From Mycobacterium sp. JS623 (GTDB lineage: Bacteria; Actinomycetota; Actinomycetes; Mycobacteriales; Mycobacteriaceae): a DNA stretch of 64,000 nt. The DNA lies in NCBI RefSeq assembly GCF_000328565.1, contig NC_019966.1:5704001-5768000 (forward strand), written 5' to 3'. The notes under the pieces were generated by a model. The model made no database searches and was not told the origin of the DNA. It saw only the letters and a program-made list of their open reading frames with translations. This document shows, in pieces, positions 1 to 8,908 of this stretch. The first letter of the stretch is position 1. Every line of letters begins with the position of its first letter. The position numbers were made by a program, and so were the translations under genes.

Positions 1-1267
1 GCCAGATCTCACCTACGTGGCCGTCGGACAGCTCCTCGGCGGCGTCGGGGTCGACGATCACCGCCGAAAGACTTCGCGCCACCTGACCACACGACACATG
101 CGCCACCGCATTGGGGTCATCGGCGGTCGTCGCGACCGCGCTATCGCGAGCCAATTGTTTGCGGTCGAAATACTTTACGGTCGGCTCTGCACCCGGCTCG
201 ATGGTCGACACGAGCAGCGTCGCGTCCGCGATCCCGTAGGACGGCTTGACGGCCGATCGCGGTAAACCGAAGGGCGCGAACGCCTTATCGAAAGCACGGA
301 TCGCGTCCATGCTCACGGGTTCGGAGCCGATGATCAACGCCACATTGCTCAGGTCGATATCGTCGGCGGCATCGGGCACCCCACGCTGGGCGGCCCACTC
401 ATAGGCGAAGTTCGGCGCGGCGGTGATCACCCGACCCTCGCGTGATCCGGCCGACAACGCATGGATCCACCGCTGCGGCCTGCGGATGAACGCGGTCGGC
501 GTCATCAACGTCGAATGGCCACCGTATACCGCAGGAAAGCCGATCATCGACAAGCCCATGTCGTGGTAGAGCGGTAACCAGCTGACGCCGTGGGTGTTTC
601 GGTCCAACAGGTCGATCGACAGGATCATTTGAATGAGGTTGGTGCCGACCGCGCGGTGGGTGACCTCCACGCCTACGGGCGGCCGCGTCGCGCCGCCGGT
701 GTACTGCAGGTGAGAAACGTCTGCGAGGTCGATTTCCACCGGCCTGAAGACCTCTGCGGCCGAGTCCGGGATCTCGTCGACGGCGATGACGTGTGGTCTT
801 GCGCAGGGCGACACCGTGGTGAGGAACCCGTCCACTGCGTCCCTGACGGCGCTGGTGGTCAACACGAGAGCAGGTTGGGAGTCGTTCAGCGCTGTTTCCA
901 GCCGCTCCGCATGACCGGGCAATTCCGGGGCAAACAACGGCACCGCAATGGTTCCCGCCTTGATGGCCGCATAGAACGCCGCGACGTACTCCAGGCCCTG
1001 CGGGGCCAGGATCGCCACCCGGTCATCGCGGCCGGCGATCTGCTGAATACGCGCCCCGATGGCTTCCAGCCGATGCCCGAACCGCATCCAGGTGATCTCT
1101 GTCGGCTGGCCAGCCTCTGATCGGGTGAAGTCGAGGTACCGGTAAGCCACGGAGTCCCCGACATTGGCGATGTTGCGCTCGATGAGCGAGATCAGCGTGA
1201 CGCCGGGCGGCACCTCGACGCCTCCGTCGGCGTCGAGGCATTCCTCGATCTGCAGCAACCCGGCCAT
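1..1267 (-). CDS. Fatty-acyl-AMP ligase / FadD-family protein (3' end missing)
   Basis: About 422 residues are visible from ATG 1267 and the gene runs off the left edge. It belongs to the ANL superfamily and looks closest to mycobacterial fatty-acyl-AMP ligases, which activate fatty acids as acyl-adenylates. The core A5-like motif reads PSYGIADATLL (FAALs usually have YGLAEATL), and the W.P.YHDMGL stretch typical of the family is present as SWLPLYHDMGLS. The phosphate-binding A3 loop reads YTGGATRPP where the family normally has YTSGSTRxP, so the usual serine is a glycine. It follows cyp142 with a 27-base gap on the same strand and so probably belongs to the KstR-controlled transcript that begins near 3270. 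The exact FadD number cannot be assigned. Confidence 0.85.
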   Translation of the reverse strand, partial: MAGLLQIEECLDADGGVEVPPGVTLISLIERNIANVGDSVAYRYLDFTRSEAGQPTEITWMRFGHRLEAIGARIQQIAGRDDRVAILAPQGLEYVAAFYAAIKAGTIAVPLFAPELPGHAERLETALNDSQPALVLTTSAVRDAVDGFLTTVSPCARPHVIAVDEIPDSAAEVFRPVEIDLADVSHLQYTGGATRPPVGVEVTHRAVGTNLIQMILSIDLLDRNTHGVSWLPLYHDMGLSMIGFPAVYGGHSTLMTPTAFIRRPQRWIHALSAGSREGRVITAAPNFAYEWAAQRGVPDAADDIDLSNVALIIGSEPVSMDAIRAFDKAFAPFGLPRSAVKPSYGIADATLLVSTIEPGAEPTVKYFDRKQLARDSAVATTADDPNAVAHVSCGQVARSLSAVIVDPDAAEELSDGHVGEIW

Positions 1268-1294
1268 GAAGACAGGGTAGGCAGCCCCACTGTC

Positions 1295-2497
1295 CTAGCC
1301 GGTCAGCGGCTTAGTCGGGGTGAATTTCACCGGCATCGACTCCAGGCCGGACACGAAGTTCGCCGGGCGCAGCGGAAGGTCGGCGCCGTCCGCGAGCCTC
1401 AGATCGGGTAACCGCTTCAGCACCCGGCTCGTCATGTTGATCAACTCGATCCGGGCCAGCTGGTTCCCAAGGCAGAAATGCGTGCCGAATCCGAATGCCA
1501 AGTGGCTGTTGGGATCCCGCTGAATCCGGAAGTTGTCCGGGTCACCGAAAACGGTCTCGTCGAAGTTCGCCGACTCGAACAGCAGGAGCATCTTCTCACC
1601 CTGCTTGAGGCTGGCGCCGTGAAATTCCGTGTCGGCAATGATCGTTCGTGCCATGTTCTTCAACGGCGATGTCCAGCGCAGCATCTCCTCGATCGCCCCG
1701 GGGAGCTGGCCAGGATCGTTCTGCAGTAGATCCCACTGGTCCCGGTTGCGTATCAGCTGCTCGATACCACCCGAAATCGTGTGACGCGTCGTCTCGTCAC
1801 CGCCGACGAGGATCAGCAGCGTCTCCTGAAGGATGTCGTCATCGCTCAGCCGTTCGCCGTCGACCTCCGAGTGCACCAGGACGCTGATCAGGTCCTCGGT
1901 CGGTTCGGCGCGACGCTGTTCGATCTTGCTGCGGGTGTAGTCGTTGTAGGCGACAAACGCGTCCATGGTGACCTGCATGTCGGCCTCGGACACCGTGGAA
2001 CTGAGTCCGACCATCATGTCGTCGGACCACTTCAGGAACAGTTCCCGCTCGTCGGGCAGTACGCCGAGCATGTCGCCGATGACCGCCATCGGTAGGGGTG
2101 CGGCAAGGTCCCCGACCAAATCGCATTCGCCGCGTTCGCATACCGCGTCGATGAGGATGTCGCACAAACGACCGATCGACTCGTCTTGCACCTTCAACCG
2201 CTTTCGCGTGAAGCCGGCGTTGACGAGCTTGCGGCGCAACAGATGCGCCGGATCGTCCATGTCGATCATCATCGGCAGCGGAGGCTGGTCCGGCCTGATG
2301 CCACCCGCATTGGAAAACAGTTCGGGTTTGCGCTCGGCCTCGATCACGGCGGCATAGGTGGCCGCCGCGGCCAATCCGTTGCGGTCGCGAAACACGGGCT
2401 GGTTGGCCCTCATCCAGCGATAGGCCTCGCGCGAGGCGGGGCGGTCGGCGTAGAAATTGCCGTCGGTCAGATCGACGTCGGGAACCGTGGTCGTCAT
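1295..2497 (-). CDS. cyp142: Cytochrome P450 CYP142, cholesterol C-26/C-27 hydroxylase
   Basis: This is a 400-residue soluble P450. The haem-ligand motif FGFGTHFCLG lies near the C-terminus, the I-helix carries GGDETTR and the K-helix has EEMLRW. CYP142 oxidises the cholesterol or cholestenone side chain at the terminal methyl and overlaps functionally with CYP125. Assignment rests on the overall sequence and on synteny with Rv3518c next to Rv3520c-Rv3523. The start ATG overlaps the stop of the acetoacetate-decarboxylase-like gene by four bases (ATGA), so the two are translationally coupled. A KstR box sits upstream of that partner. Confidence 0.92.
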   Translation of the reverse strand: MTTTVPDVDLTDGNFYADRPASREAYRWMRANQPVFRDRNGLAAAATYAAVIEAERKPELFSNAGGIRPDQPPLPMMIDMDDPAHLLRRKLVNAGFTRKRLKVQDESIGRLCDILIDAVCERGECDLVGDLAAPLPMAVIGDMLGVLPDERELFLKWSDDMMVGLSSTVSEADMQVTMDAFVAYNDYTRSKIEQRRAEPTEDLISVLVHSEVDGERLSDDDILQETLLILVGGDETTRHTISGGIEQLIRNRDQWDLLQNDPGQLPGAIEEMLRWTSPLKNMARTIIADTEFHGASLKQGEKMLLLFESANFDETVFGDPDNFRIQRDPNSHLAFGFGTHFCLGNQLARIELINMTSRVLKRLPDLRLADGADLPLRPANFVSGLESMPVKFTPTKPLTG

Positions 2498-3210
2498 GAG
2501 ATCTCCCGAGCGTCGGCGAATGTCATCTCGACATTGCCTGCCGAACTCGACATCAGGGCGCGTTTCGGAAAACCAAGCGAGGCCAGTTCTTTCGCGTATG
2601 GATGGTCGCCAAGGCGCACCTGCGCGCCGCCAAGTCGGTAGCGCACATCGTGCAGCGTCATCTCTCCGATGGTTTCGCGAAGCACGCCGTCGCGATATGA
2701 GTAGGTCGGATTGGATTGCGGCCGCGAAGTGAGCGCTGCCGGCATCGGCAGGCCCGGATGGAAATCCATGCCGACTGCAAACTGGCCGTCCACGGTCACG
2801 TCGAAACTGAACGGCTTGCCTTCGCGAACGGTGAAGTCCGCCATGACTTTTGGATAACCCCAGATTTTCGTTCCCGCCTCGAGCGTGAATGACTGGTCGA
2901 CAGGAAGGTGGTGGATGAACGCCCCGGCATCCTGAAGGGCCTTCGGCCCGCTCGCATTCGAGCCCGGCGGATTCACCATCACGTTCGTGCCGTACTCGTA
3001 GTACTCGCCGAGGTCGCCGTCGAGGTAGTGCATGAGCATCAGCACGACGATGGCGCGACCCGGGAAATATCGGCAGACCTTCAGGCCGCTGTAGTCGATC
3101 AGACGCTGCGCGGCGTCAGCGTCCACCGAGAACATCGCCATGTGCTGATTCGCCCGGCGGATGCGCACCGGCATGGTGAGCACGGTGCCTGCAATGGTGT
3201 GCTGCGACAT
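2494..3210 (-). CDS. Acetoacetate decarboxylase-family protein (Rv3519-like)
   Basis: The predicted protein has 238 residues from ATG 3210 (MSQHTIAG). An in-frame ATG at 3246 would add twelve poorly structured residues. It resembles the acetoacetate decarboxylase (ADC) fold family: the central segment contains GTKIWGYPKVMADF, which fits the family's E..GFPK(K/V) catalytic region. It occupies the place of Rv3519 in the M. tuberculosis cholesterol locus but here points the same way as cyp142. The substrate is unknown; a role on a steroid-derived keto acid is inference. It is the first gene after the KstR box at 3257-3270. Confidence 0.75.
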   Translation of the reverse strand: MSQHTIAGTVLTMPVRIRRANQHMAMFSVDADAAQRLIDYSGLKVCRYFPGRAIVVLMLMHYLDGDLGEYYEYGTNVMVNPPGSNASGPKALQDAGAFIHHLPVDQSFTLEAGTKIWGYPKVMADFTVREGKPFSFDVTVDGQFAVGMDFHPGLPMPAALTSRPQSNPTYSYRDGVLRETIGEMTLHDVRYRLGGAQVRLGDHPYAKELASLGFPKRALMSSSAGNVEMTFADAREIS

Positions 3211-3256
3211 GATTGAGCGCTCACGCGAAGACCCTGAGCCAGTCATCCGGCCAATC

Positions 3257-3270
3257 TAGAACGCGTTCTA
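3257..3270. promoter_or_regulatory. KstR operator, upstream of the cyp142 operon
   Basis: TAGAACGCGTTCTA fits the KstR consensus TnnAACnnGTTnnA exactly and is a perfect palindrome that extends to 16 bases (CTAGAACGCGTTCTAG, 3256-3271). KstR is the TetR-type repressor of the cholesterol regulon. The site lies 47 bases upstream of the Rv3519-like gene. Confidence 0.9.
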
Positions 3271-3289
3271 GACATGTAGCAAGAAGTGT

Positions 3290-4321
3290 CTACACCAACC
3301 CGGCAAGGTCCCGGATCTGCTCGGGTGACCGAGCCCCGACCACCATCATCGTCACGCCGGCGGCCTCCCATGCCTTGATCTGCTCCTGGACATAGGGAAG
3401 GTCGCCGACAATCGCCGAGTCATCGACGAGCTCGTCAGGAATGATCTTGGCGGCCTCGTCCTTGCGGTCGTTGCGGAACAACTTGGTCACGTCGTCTACG
3501 ACCTCGGCGTAGCCCATCCTCCGGTAGACGTCGGCGTGGAAGTTGGTGTCCTCGGCGCCCATGCCGCCCATGTAGAGCGCCAGGTGCGGCTTCATCAGCT
3601 CCATGATCGCCGGGCGGTCGTCGGTGACGACCACCTGTGCGGTCGCGCAGATCTCGAAGTCTTCGCGAGTGCGACGAGCGCCAGGCCGCGCGAAGCCCTC
3701 GTCGAGCCACTCGTTGTACATGCCGGCGATCCGGGGCGAGTAGAAGATCGGCAACCAGCCGTCGCAGATCTCGGCGGCCAGCGCGACGTTCTTCGGGCCT
3801 TCGGCGCCGAGCATGACCGGGATATCGGCGCGCAGCGGATGCGTGATCGGCTTCAGGTTCTTGCCGAGTCCGGTGGTGCCCTCACCGGAAAGCGGCAACG
3901 GGTAGTGCGGGCCGTCGCTGTGCACGGGCGCCTCGCGGGCCCAGACCTGGCGAAGGATGTCGATGTACTCGCGGGTGCGGGCCAGCGGCTTGGGGAACTT
4001 CGCGCCGTACCAACCCTCGACGACCTGCGGGCCCGAGACGCCGAGCCCGAGGATGTGCCGTCCACCGGACAGGTGATCCAAGGTCAGCGCCGCCATCGCA
4101 CATGCGGTGGGCGTGCGGGCCGAGAGCTGGATGACCGAGGTGCCCAGGCGCATGCGCTTGGTCTCGCGGCCCCACCAGGCCAGCGGCGTGTACGCGTCCG
4201 AGCCCCAAGCTTCGGCGGTGAACACGGTGTCGAAGCCCGCATCCTCGGCCGCGGCCACCAGTTCGGCGTGGTTTTCGGGCGGCTGCGCCCCCCAATATCC
4301 CAGCTGCAAACCCAGCTTCAT
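3290..4321 (-). CDS. Luciferase-like, probably F420-dependent oxidoreductase (Rv3520c-like)
   Basis: The protein has 343 residues from ATG 4321 (MKLGLQLGYWG). An in-frame start at 4417 would run through the divergent promoter and is unlikely. The family is the luciferase-like monooxygenases: the N-terminus LQLGYWG, the segment AEDAGFDTVFTAEAWGSDAY and the R.G..V.QL.AR..TA.A pattern fit the F420-binding TIM-barrel subgroup. It is the Rv3520c orthologue by position and length (347 residues there). The reaction in steroid catabolism is not established. A KstR box lies in the promoter shared with the divergent DUF35-like gene. Confidence 0.87.
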   Translation of the reverse strand: MKLGLQLGYWGAQPPENHAELVAAAEDAGFDTVFTAEAWGSDAYTPLAWWGRETKRMRLGTSVIQLSARTPTACAMAALTLDHLSGGRHILGLGVSGPQVVEGWYGAKFPKPLARTREYIDILRQVWAREAPVHSDGPHYPLPLSGEGTTGLGKNLKPITHPLRADIPVMLGAEGPKNVALAAEICDGWLPIFYSPRIAGMYNEWLDEGFARPGARRTREDFEICATAQVVVTDDRPAIMELMKPHLALYMGGMGAEDTNFHADVYRRMGYAEVVDDVTKLFRNDRKDEAAKIIPDELVDDSAIVGDLPYVQEQIKAWEAAGVTMMVVGARSPEQIRDLAGLV

Positions 4322-4356
4322 TAGCCTGCCTCTCGACCCGTGGTTGAAACCATTCT

Positions 4357-4370
4357 TAGAACCTGTTCTA
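4357..4370. promoter_or_regulatory. KstR operator in a divergent promoter
   Basis: TAGAACCTGTTCTA fits TnnAACnnGTTnnA. It lies 36 bases upstream of the luciferase-like gene (start 4321) and 10 bases upstream of the GTG at 4380, so one bound dimer could repress both directions. Confidence 0.9.
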
Positions 4371-4379
4371 CTCGATGCC

Positions 4380-5369
4380 GTGACCACCAGCCAAAGCAGC
4401 CCGGTGCAGATCGACAAGCATGAGCGGCCACTTTCCGCGCCGCTGAAGCTCTCATTCGACTACACCCGTTCAGTCGGCCCACTCCTCAGCCAGTTCTTCA
4501 GCGCCCTGCGCGAGCGGCGCATTCTCGGTGTCCGCGGATCAGACGGGCGCGTGCACGTGCCGCCCGCAGAGTACGACCCGGTCACGTACCAACAATTGAC
4601 CGAGATCGTACCGGTGAGCAGCGTCGGCACGGTGCTGTCATGGACGTGGCAGTCGACCCCGCTGGAGGGCCAACCGCTGGACCGTCCGTTCGCATGGGCG
4701 CTCATCAAGCTGGACGGCGCCGACACCGCGCTGCTGCACGCGGTCGATGCGGGCACCTCCGACGCCATCAGCACCGGCGCCCGCGTGCACGCGCACTGGG
4801 TTGACGAGCCGGTCGGCGCGATCACCGACATCGCCTGCTTCCTCCCTGGCGAAGATGCCGAGCCGGCGGGCCAGCCTGACGACCGCGAGCCGGTCAAGAT
4901 CCAGGTGACGCCGTCGTCCATCGAGATTCAGCACACCGCGTCGCTGCCCGAGACCACATTCCTCAAGGCGCTGGAAGAGGGCAAGCTACTGGGCGCGCGC
5001 ACCGGCGACAACGGGAAGGTGTATTTCCCGCCCAAGGAGGCCGACCCGGCCACCGGCCTGGAACTCGACCAGTTCATCGAGCTGCCCGACAAGGGCACGG
5101 TCACCACGTTCGCGATCATCAACATCCCGTTCTCGGGCCAGCGGATCAAGCCGCCCTACGTCGCGGCCTATGTGCTGCTGGACGGCGCGGACATCCCGTT
5201 CCTGCACCTGGTCACCGAGATCGACCCGGCCGACGTCCGGATGGGTATGCGGGTCCAGGCCGTGTGGAAGCCGCGCGAGGAGTGGGGCCTTGGCATCGAC
5301 AACATCGACTACTTCCGGCCGACGGGTGAGCCCGACGCCGACTACGACACCTACAAGCACCACCTGTAA
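4380..5369 (+). CDS. DUF35-like OB-fold protein, two tandem modules (Rv3521-like)
   Basis: The predicted protein has 329 residues from GTG 4380. The longer ATG reading from 4107 would cross the promoter and the opposite gene. Two related modules are visible: LRERRILGVR..GRVHVPPAEYDP near residue 40 and LEEGKLLGAR..GKVYFPPKEADP near residue 205. Both fit the N-terminal zinc-ribbon strand of DUF35 (OB-fold acyl-CoA-associated) proteins but lack the zinc-ligand cysteines. DUF35 domains pair with Ltp thiolase-like aldolases (for example Ltp2 with ChsH2), and ltp4 and ltp3 follow directly, so it is probably their partner. It is the Rv3521 orthologue by position. Confidence 0.85.
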   Translation: MTTSQSSPVQIDKHERPLSAPLKLSFDYTRSVGPLLSQFFSALRERRILGVRGSDGRVHVPPAEYDPVTYQQLTEIVPVSSVGTVLSWTWQSTPLEGQPLDRPFAWALIKLDGADTALLHAVDAGTSDAISTGARVHAHWVDEPVGAITDIACFLPGEDAEPAGQPDDREPVKIQVTPSSIEIQHTASLPETTFLKALEEGKLLGARTGDNGKVYFPPKEADPATGLELDQFIELPDKGTVTTFAIINIPFSGQRIKPPYVAAYVLLDGADIPFLHLVTEIDPADVRMGMRVQAVWKPREEWGLGIDNIDYFRPTGEPDADYDTYKHHL

Positions 5370-5381
5370 AGGCGAGATCTG

Positions 5382-6446
5382 ATGACCTCAAATGACGGAG
5401 TAGCAGTGGTGGGCTTCGCGCACGCACCCCACGTTCGCCGCACCGACGGCACCACCAACGGCGTCGAGATGCTCATGCCGTGCTTTCGCCAGCTCTACGA
5501 CGAACTCGGCCTGCAGCAGACCGACATCGGCTTCTGGTGTTCGGGATCGTCGGATTATCTTGCCGGGCGGGCGTTCTCGTTTATCTCTGCGATCGACTCG
5601 ATCGGTGCGGTGCCCCCCATCAACGAGTCGCATGTCGAGATGGACGCGGCATGGGCGCTGTACGAGGCCTACATCAAGCTCCTGACCGGGCAGGTCGAGA
5701 CCGCACTGGTGTACGGGTTCGGCAAGTCGTCGGCCGGCACGTTGCGTCGGGTGCTCGCACTGCAGACCGACCCGTACACAGTCGCGCCGCTGTGGCCGGA
5801 TTCGGTGTCGATGGCCGGTCTGCAGGCCCGGATGGGACTCGACGCAGGCAAGTGGACCGCCGAGCAGATGGCGCAAGTGGCGCTGGATTCCTTTGCGGCG
5901 GCGGGCCGTACCGACTCGGAGAAGCCTGCCAAGTCCGTCGATGAGCTCCTGTCTCGGCCGTTCTTCGCGGACCCGTTGCGTCGCCACGACATCGCGCCGA
6001 TCACCGATGGTGCGTCCGCGATCGTGCTGGCCGCAGGTGAGAGGGCCCGCGAGTTGCGCGAAAATCCCGCGTGGATCACTGGTTTCGAGCACCGCATCGA
6101 GACTCCGATACTGGGCGCGCGTGACCTGACCACCTCGCCGTCGACGGCAGCGTCGGCCAAGGCGGCTACCGGCGGCGACACCGGCTCCATCGAGGTAGCC
6201 GAGATCTACGCGGCGTTCACCCATCAGCAGTTGATCCTCACCGAAGCGATCGGGCTGCCGTCATCGACGAAAGTGAACCCCTCGGGCGGCGCGTTGGCGG
6301 CCAACCCGATGTTCTCGGCCGGGCTGGAACGCATCGGCTTTGCCGCACAGCACATCTTCGACGGGTCAGCCCAGCGGGTGCTGGCGCACGCCACGAGCGG
6401 GCCTGTGCTGCAACAGAATCTCGTCGCCGTCCTGGAAGGGAAATAG
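5382..6446 (+). CDS. ltp4: Lipid-transfer-protein thiolase-like enzyme Ltp4
   Basis: The 354-residue protein is of the SCP-x thiolase-like family. The C-terminal GxxxG-like segment NPSGGALAANPMFSAGL is characteristic of that group. ATG 5382 follows the DUF35-like stop by 12 bases and is preceded by GGCGAGAT. It matches Rv3522 (ltp4) by order and length. Family members in steroid catabolism act as retro-aldolases or thiolases on side-chain CoA intermediates together with DUF35 partners. The exact substrate of Ltp4 is not settled by sequence. Confidence 0.88.
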   Translation: MTSNDGVAVVGFAHAPHVRRTDGTTNGVEMLMPCFRQLYDELGLQQTDIGFWCSGSSDYLAGRAFSFISAIDSIGAVPPINESHVEMDAAWALYEAYIKLLTGQVETALVYGFGKSSAGTLRRVLALQTDPYTVAPLWPDSVSMAGLQARMGLDAGKWTAEQMAQVALDSFAAAGRTDSEKPAKSVDELLSRPFFADPLRRHDIAPITDGASAIVLAAGERARELRENPAWITGFEHRIETPILGARDLTTSPSTAASAKAATGGDTGSIEVAEIYAAFTHQQLILTEAIGLPSSTKVNPSGGALAANPMFSAGLERIGFAAQHIFDGSAQRVLAHATSGPVLQQNLVAVLEGK

Positions 6447-6450
6447 TCCG

Positions 6451-7632
6451 ATGGCGGGTCCATCCCAAAAGAATTTGGCTGCGGTGCTGGGCACCGGGCA
6501 GACCAAGTACGTCGCCAAGCGCCACGACGTGTCGATGAACGGCCTGGTTCGCGAGGCCATCGACAGGGCGTTGGCGGATTCGGGTTCGACGTTCGACGAC
6601 ATCGACGCGGTGGTGGTCGGCAAGGCACCCGACTTCTTCGAGGGCGTGATGATGCCCGAACTGTTCATGGCCGACGCGACGGGGGCGACGAACAAGCCGT
6701 TGATCCGCGTGCATACCGCGGGCTCGGTCGGCGGTTCGACCGCGATCGTCGCGGCCAGTCTCGTGCAATCGGGCAAGTACAAGCGCGTTCTGACCATGGC
6801 GTGGGAAAAGCAGTCCGAGTCAAACGCGATGTGGGCCTTGAGCATTCCGGTGCCGTTCACCAAGCCTGTCGGCGCTGGCGCCGGCGGCTACTTCGCACCG
6901 CACGTACGGGCATACATCCGCCGTTCGGGCGCACCGACACATATCGGCGCGATGGTCGCAGTGAAAGATCGGCGCAACGGCGCCAAGAATCCACTAGCGC
7001 ATCTGCACCAGCCCGACATCACATTGGAGAAAGTGATGGAGTCCCCGATGCTGTGGGATCCGATCCGCTACGACGAGACCTGCCCGTCGTCGGACGGCGC
7101 GGCAGCGATGGTGATCGGTAACGAGGCCGCCGCCGACGCCCGGGTGGCCGAAGGTCATCCTGTCGCATGGATCCACGCCACGTCGCTACGCACCGAACCA
7201 CTGGCCTACGCCGGTCGCGACCAAGTCAACCCCCAGGCCAGCCGTGACGCCGCCGCCGCATTGTGGAAGGCCGCCGGAATCAAGAGCCCGATCGACGAGA
7301 TCGACGCCGCCGAGGTGTACGTGCCCTTCTCGTGGTACGAGCCGATGTGGTTGGAGAGCCTGGGTTTTGCACCCGAGGGCGAAGGCTGGAAGCTCACCGA
7401 GGCCGGTGAAACAGAGATCACCGGCCGGATCCCGCTCAACGCCTCCGGTGGCGTGCTGTCGTCGAATCCAATCGGCGCATCGGGCATGATCCGGTTCGCC
7501 GAGTCAGCGATCCAGGTCATGGGCAAGGCCGGCGACCATCAGGTGCCAGGCGCCCGCAAGGCGTTGGGGCACGCGTACGGCGGTGGCGCGCAGTACTACT
7601 CGATGTGGGTCGTTGGGGCGGACAAGCCGTGA
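6451..7632 (+). CDS. ltp3: Lipid-transfer-protein thiolase-like aldolase Ltp3
   Basis: The protein has 393 residues from ATG 6451 (MAGPSQKN), four bases after ltp4 stops. An in-frame ATG at 6340 lies inside ltp4 and is unlikely. Family features are SSDGAAAMVI in the middle and LNASGGVLSSNPIGASGMIRF near the C-terminus, the thiolase-type glycine-rich loop. It is the Rv3523 (ltp3) orthologue by order. It probably forms a complex with Ltp4 and the DUF35-like protein and cleaves a sterol side-chain CoA thioester. The stop overlaps the next GTG by four bases. Confidence 0.88.
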   Translation: MAGPSQKNLAAVLGTGQTKYVAKRHDVSMNGLVREAIDRALADSGSTFDDIDAVVVGKAPDFFEGVMMPELFMADATGATNKPLIRVHTAGSVGGSTAIVAASLVQSGKYKRVLTMAWEKQSESNAMWALSIPVPFTKPVGAGAGGYFAPHVRAYIRRSGAPTHIGAMVAVKDRRNGAKNPLAHLHQPDITLEKVMESPMLWDPIRYDETCPSSDGAAAMVIGNEAAADARVAEGHPVAWIHATSLRTEPLAYAGRDQVNPQASRDAAAALWKAAGIKSPIDEIDAAEVYVPFSWYEPMWLESLGFAPEGEGWKLTEAGETEITGRIPLNASGGVLSSNPIGASGMIRFAESAIQVMGKAGDHQVPGARKALGHAYGGGAQYYSMWVVGADKP

Positions 7633-8507
7633 AATACACCGTCAGCGTGGCGATGAGCCCGATCGAGCAACTCATCGAACTCGCGAAGACCGCGGAGGAA
7701 GTCGGCTTCGACTCGATCGCGCTGCCGGACTCGATCTTCTACATGGAGAAGCAATCGACTGATTACCCGTACACCGCTGACGGGTCGCGGATGTGGAACG
7801 AGGACACCCCGTGGGCCGATCCGCTGATCGTCGCGGGCGCGATGGGCGCGGTGACGTCGACGCTGCGGTTTTACACCAACGTGATGAAGCTCGGCTCGCG
7901 AAACCCCTTACTGCTCGCGCGCCAAGTTGGCTCGGTGGCGAACCTGACCAACAACCGCTTCGGGTTCGGTGTCGGAATCGGCTGGGCGCCAGAGGAATTC
8001 GAGTGGTGCGGCGTCCCGTATGCGAAACGCGGTAAGCGCGTCGACGAGATGATCGACGTAATCAAGCTGGTGCTCGGCGGCGGCATGGTCGAATTCCACG
8101 GCGACTTCTATGACTTCGACAAGCTGCAGATGAGCCCCGCTCCGAGCAAGCCGGTGCCGTTCTATGTCGGCGGCCACACCGAGGTGGCCCTGCGGCGGGC
8201 CGCACGGATCGGCGACGGGTGGACCAGTGCGATGTTGACCTGCGACCAATTGGCCCAGATCATCGGCAAGCTGAAGGCGCTGCTGGACGAACACGGCCGT
8301 GCCGACGACCCATTCGAGTTCCAGGCGGTGTGCATCGACAAGTTCGACGTCGACGGACACCGCGAGCTCGCTGAAGCGGGCGTCACCGACAACATCGTCA
8401 TCCCGTGGATCTTCGACGGTCATGACTTCGACGCGCCCATCGACAAGAAGAAAGACTCGCTGAAGCGCTTCGCCGACACCTATATCCACTCCGGTTGGCA
8501 GCGGTGA
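7629..8507 (+). CDS. Luciferase-like, probably F420-dependent oxidoreductase
   Basis: The predicted protein has 292 residues from GTG 7629, whose TGA overlap with ltp3 (GTGA) supports this start. The luciferase-like fold is shown by ELAKTAEEVGFDSIALPDS, by NPLLLARQVGSVANLTNNRFGFGVGIGW (the cofactor-phosphate region) and by the late PVPFYVGGHTEVALRRAARIGDGW. It differs from the 3290-4321 protein, so the locus carries two distinct enzymes of this family. Placement in the ltp4-ltp3 operon suggests an oxidation or reduction step on a steroid side chain or ring, but the substrate is unknown. Confidence 0.87.
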   Translation: MKYTVSVAMSPIEQLIELAKTAEEVGFDSIALPDSIFYMEKQSTDYPYTADGSRMWNEDTPWADPLIVAGAMGAVTSTLRFYTNVMKLGSRNPLLLARQVGSVANLTNNRFGFGVGIGWAPEEFEWCGVPYAKRGKRVDEMIDVIKLVLGGGMVEFHGDFYDFDKLQMSPAPSKPVPFYVGGHTEVALRRAARIGDGWTSAMLTCDQLAQIIGKLKALLDEHGRADDPFEFQAVCIDKFDVDGHRELAEAGVTDNIVIPWIFDGHDFDAPIDKKKDSLKRFADTYIHSGWQR

Positions 8508-8908
8508 CGGACTCCCCGGTTCATCTGGCGGGCAAGCGTTCCCGCGAAGCTGCGGTCGCACACGATAAACAAGCGTGGCTCGCGGTGTTCGCCGACGACG
8601 CCATCGTCGAGGATCCGATCGGGCCCTCGCACTTTGACCCCGAGGGCAAGGGCCACCGCGGCAAGGAGGCGATCGCGAAGTTCTACGACATGGCGATCGC
8701 GCCGAGCGAGCTGGCGTTCAACTTCGAGAAGACCTACGTCTGCGGCAACGAGGAAGCCAACGTCGGCCACATCGTGATCAGGGCCGCCGGCTACGAAGTC
8801 ACCGCTGAGGGAGTGTTCACCTACCGCGTCGACGACGACGGCAAGATCGTCGCACTGCGGGCCTACTGGGAACTCGACAAGGCGACCGCGAGCGCACGCA
8901 AGCTCTAG
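8504..8908 (+). CDS. SnoaL / NTF2-like (ketosteroid-isomerase fold) protein
   Basis: A 134-residue protein starts at GTG 8504, overlapping the previous stop as GTGA. A TTG three codons upstream is the alternative. The pattern AVFADDAIVEDPIGPSHFDPEGKGHRGKEAI followed by VTAEGVFTYRVDDDGKIVALRAYWE is typical of the NTF2-like SnoaL or delta-5-3-ketosteroid isomerase fold. Its place at the end of the ltp operon makes a steroid or CoA-ester substrate plausible, but no catalytic residue assignment is secure. Its TAG stop shares the palindrome CTAG with the convergent MOSC gene. Confidence 0.8.
   Translation: MTDSPVHLAGKRSREAAVAHDKQAWLAVFADDAIVEDPIGPSHFDPEGKGHRGKEAIAKFYDMAIAPSELAFNFEKTYVCGNEEANVGHIVIRAAGYEVTAEGVFTYRVDDDGKIVALRAYWELDKATASARKL

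Noticed and set aside
4107..4379. ATG start at 4107 for the DUF35-like gene
   Set aside because: It would run through the opposite luciferase-like gene and the KstR promoter; GTG 4380 gives a natural start.
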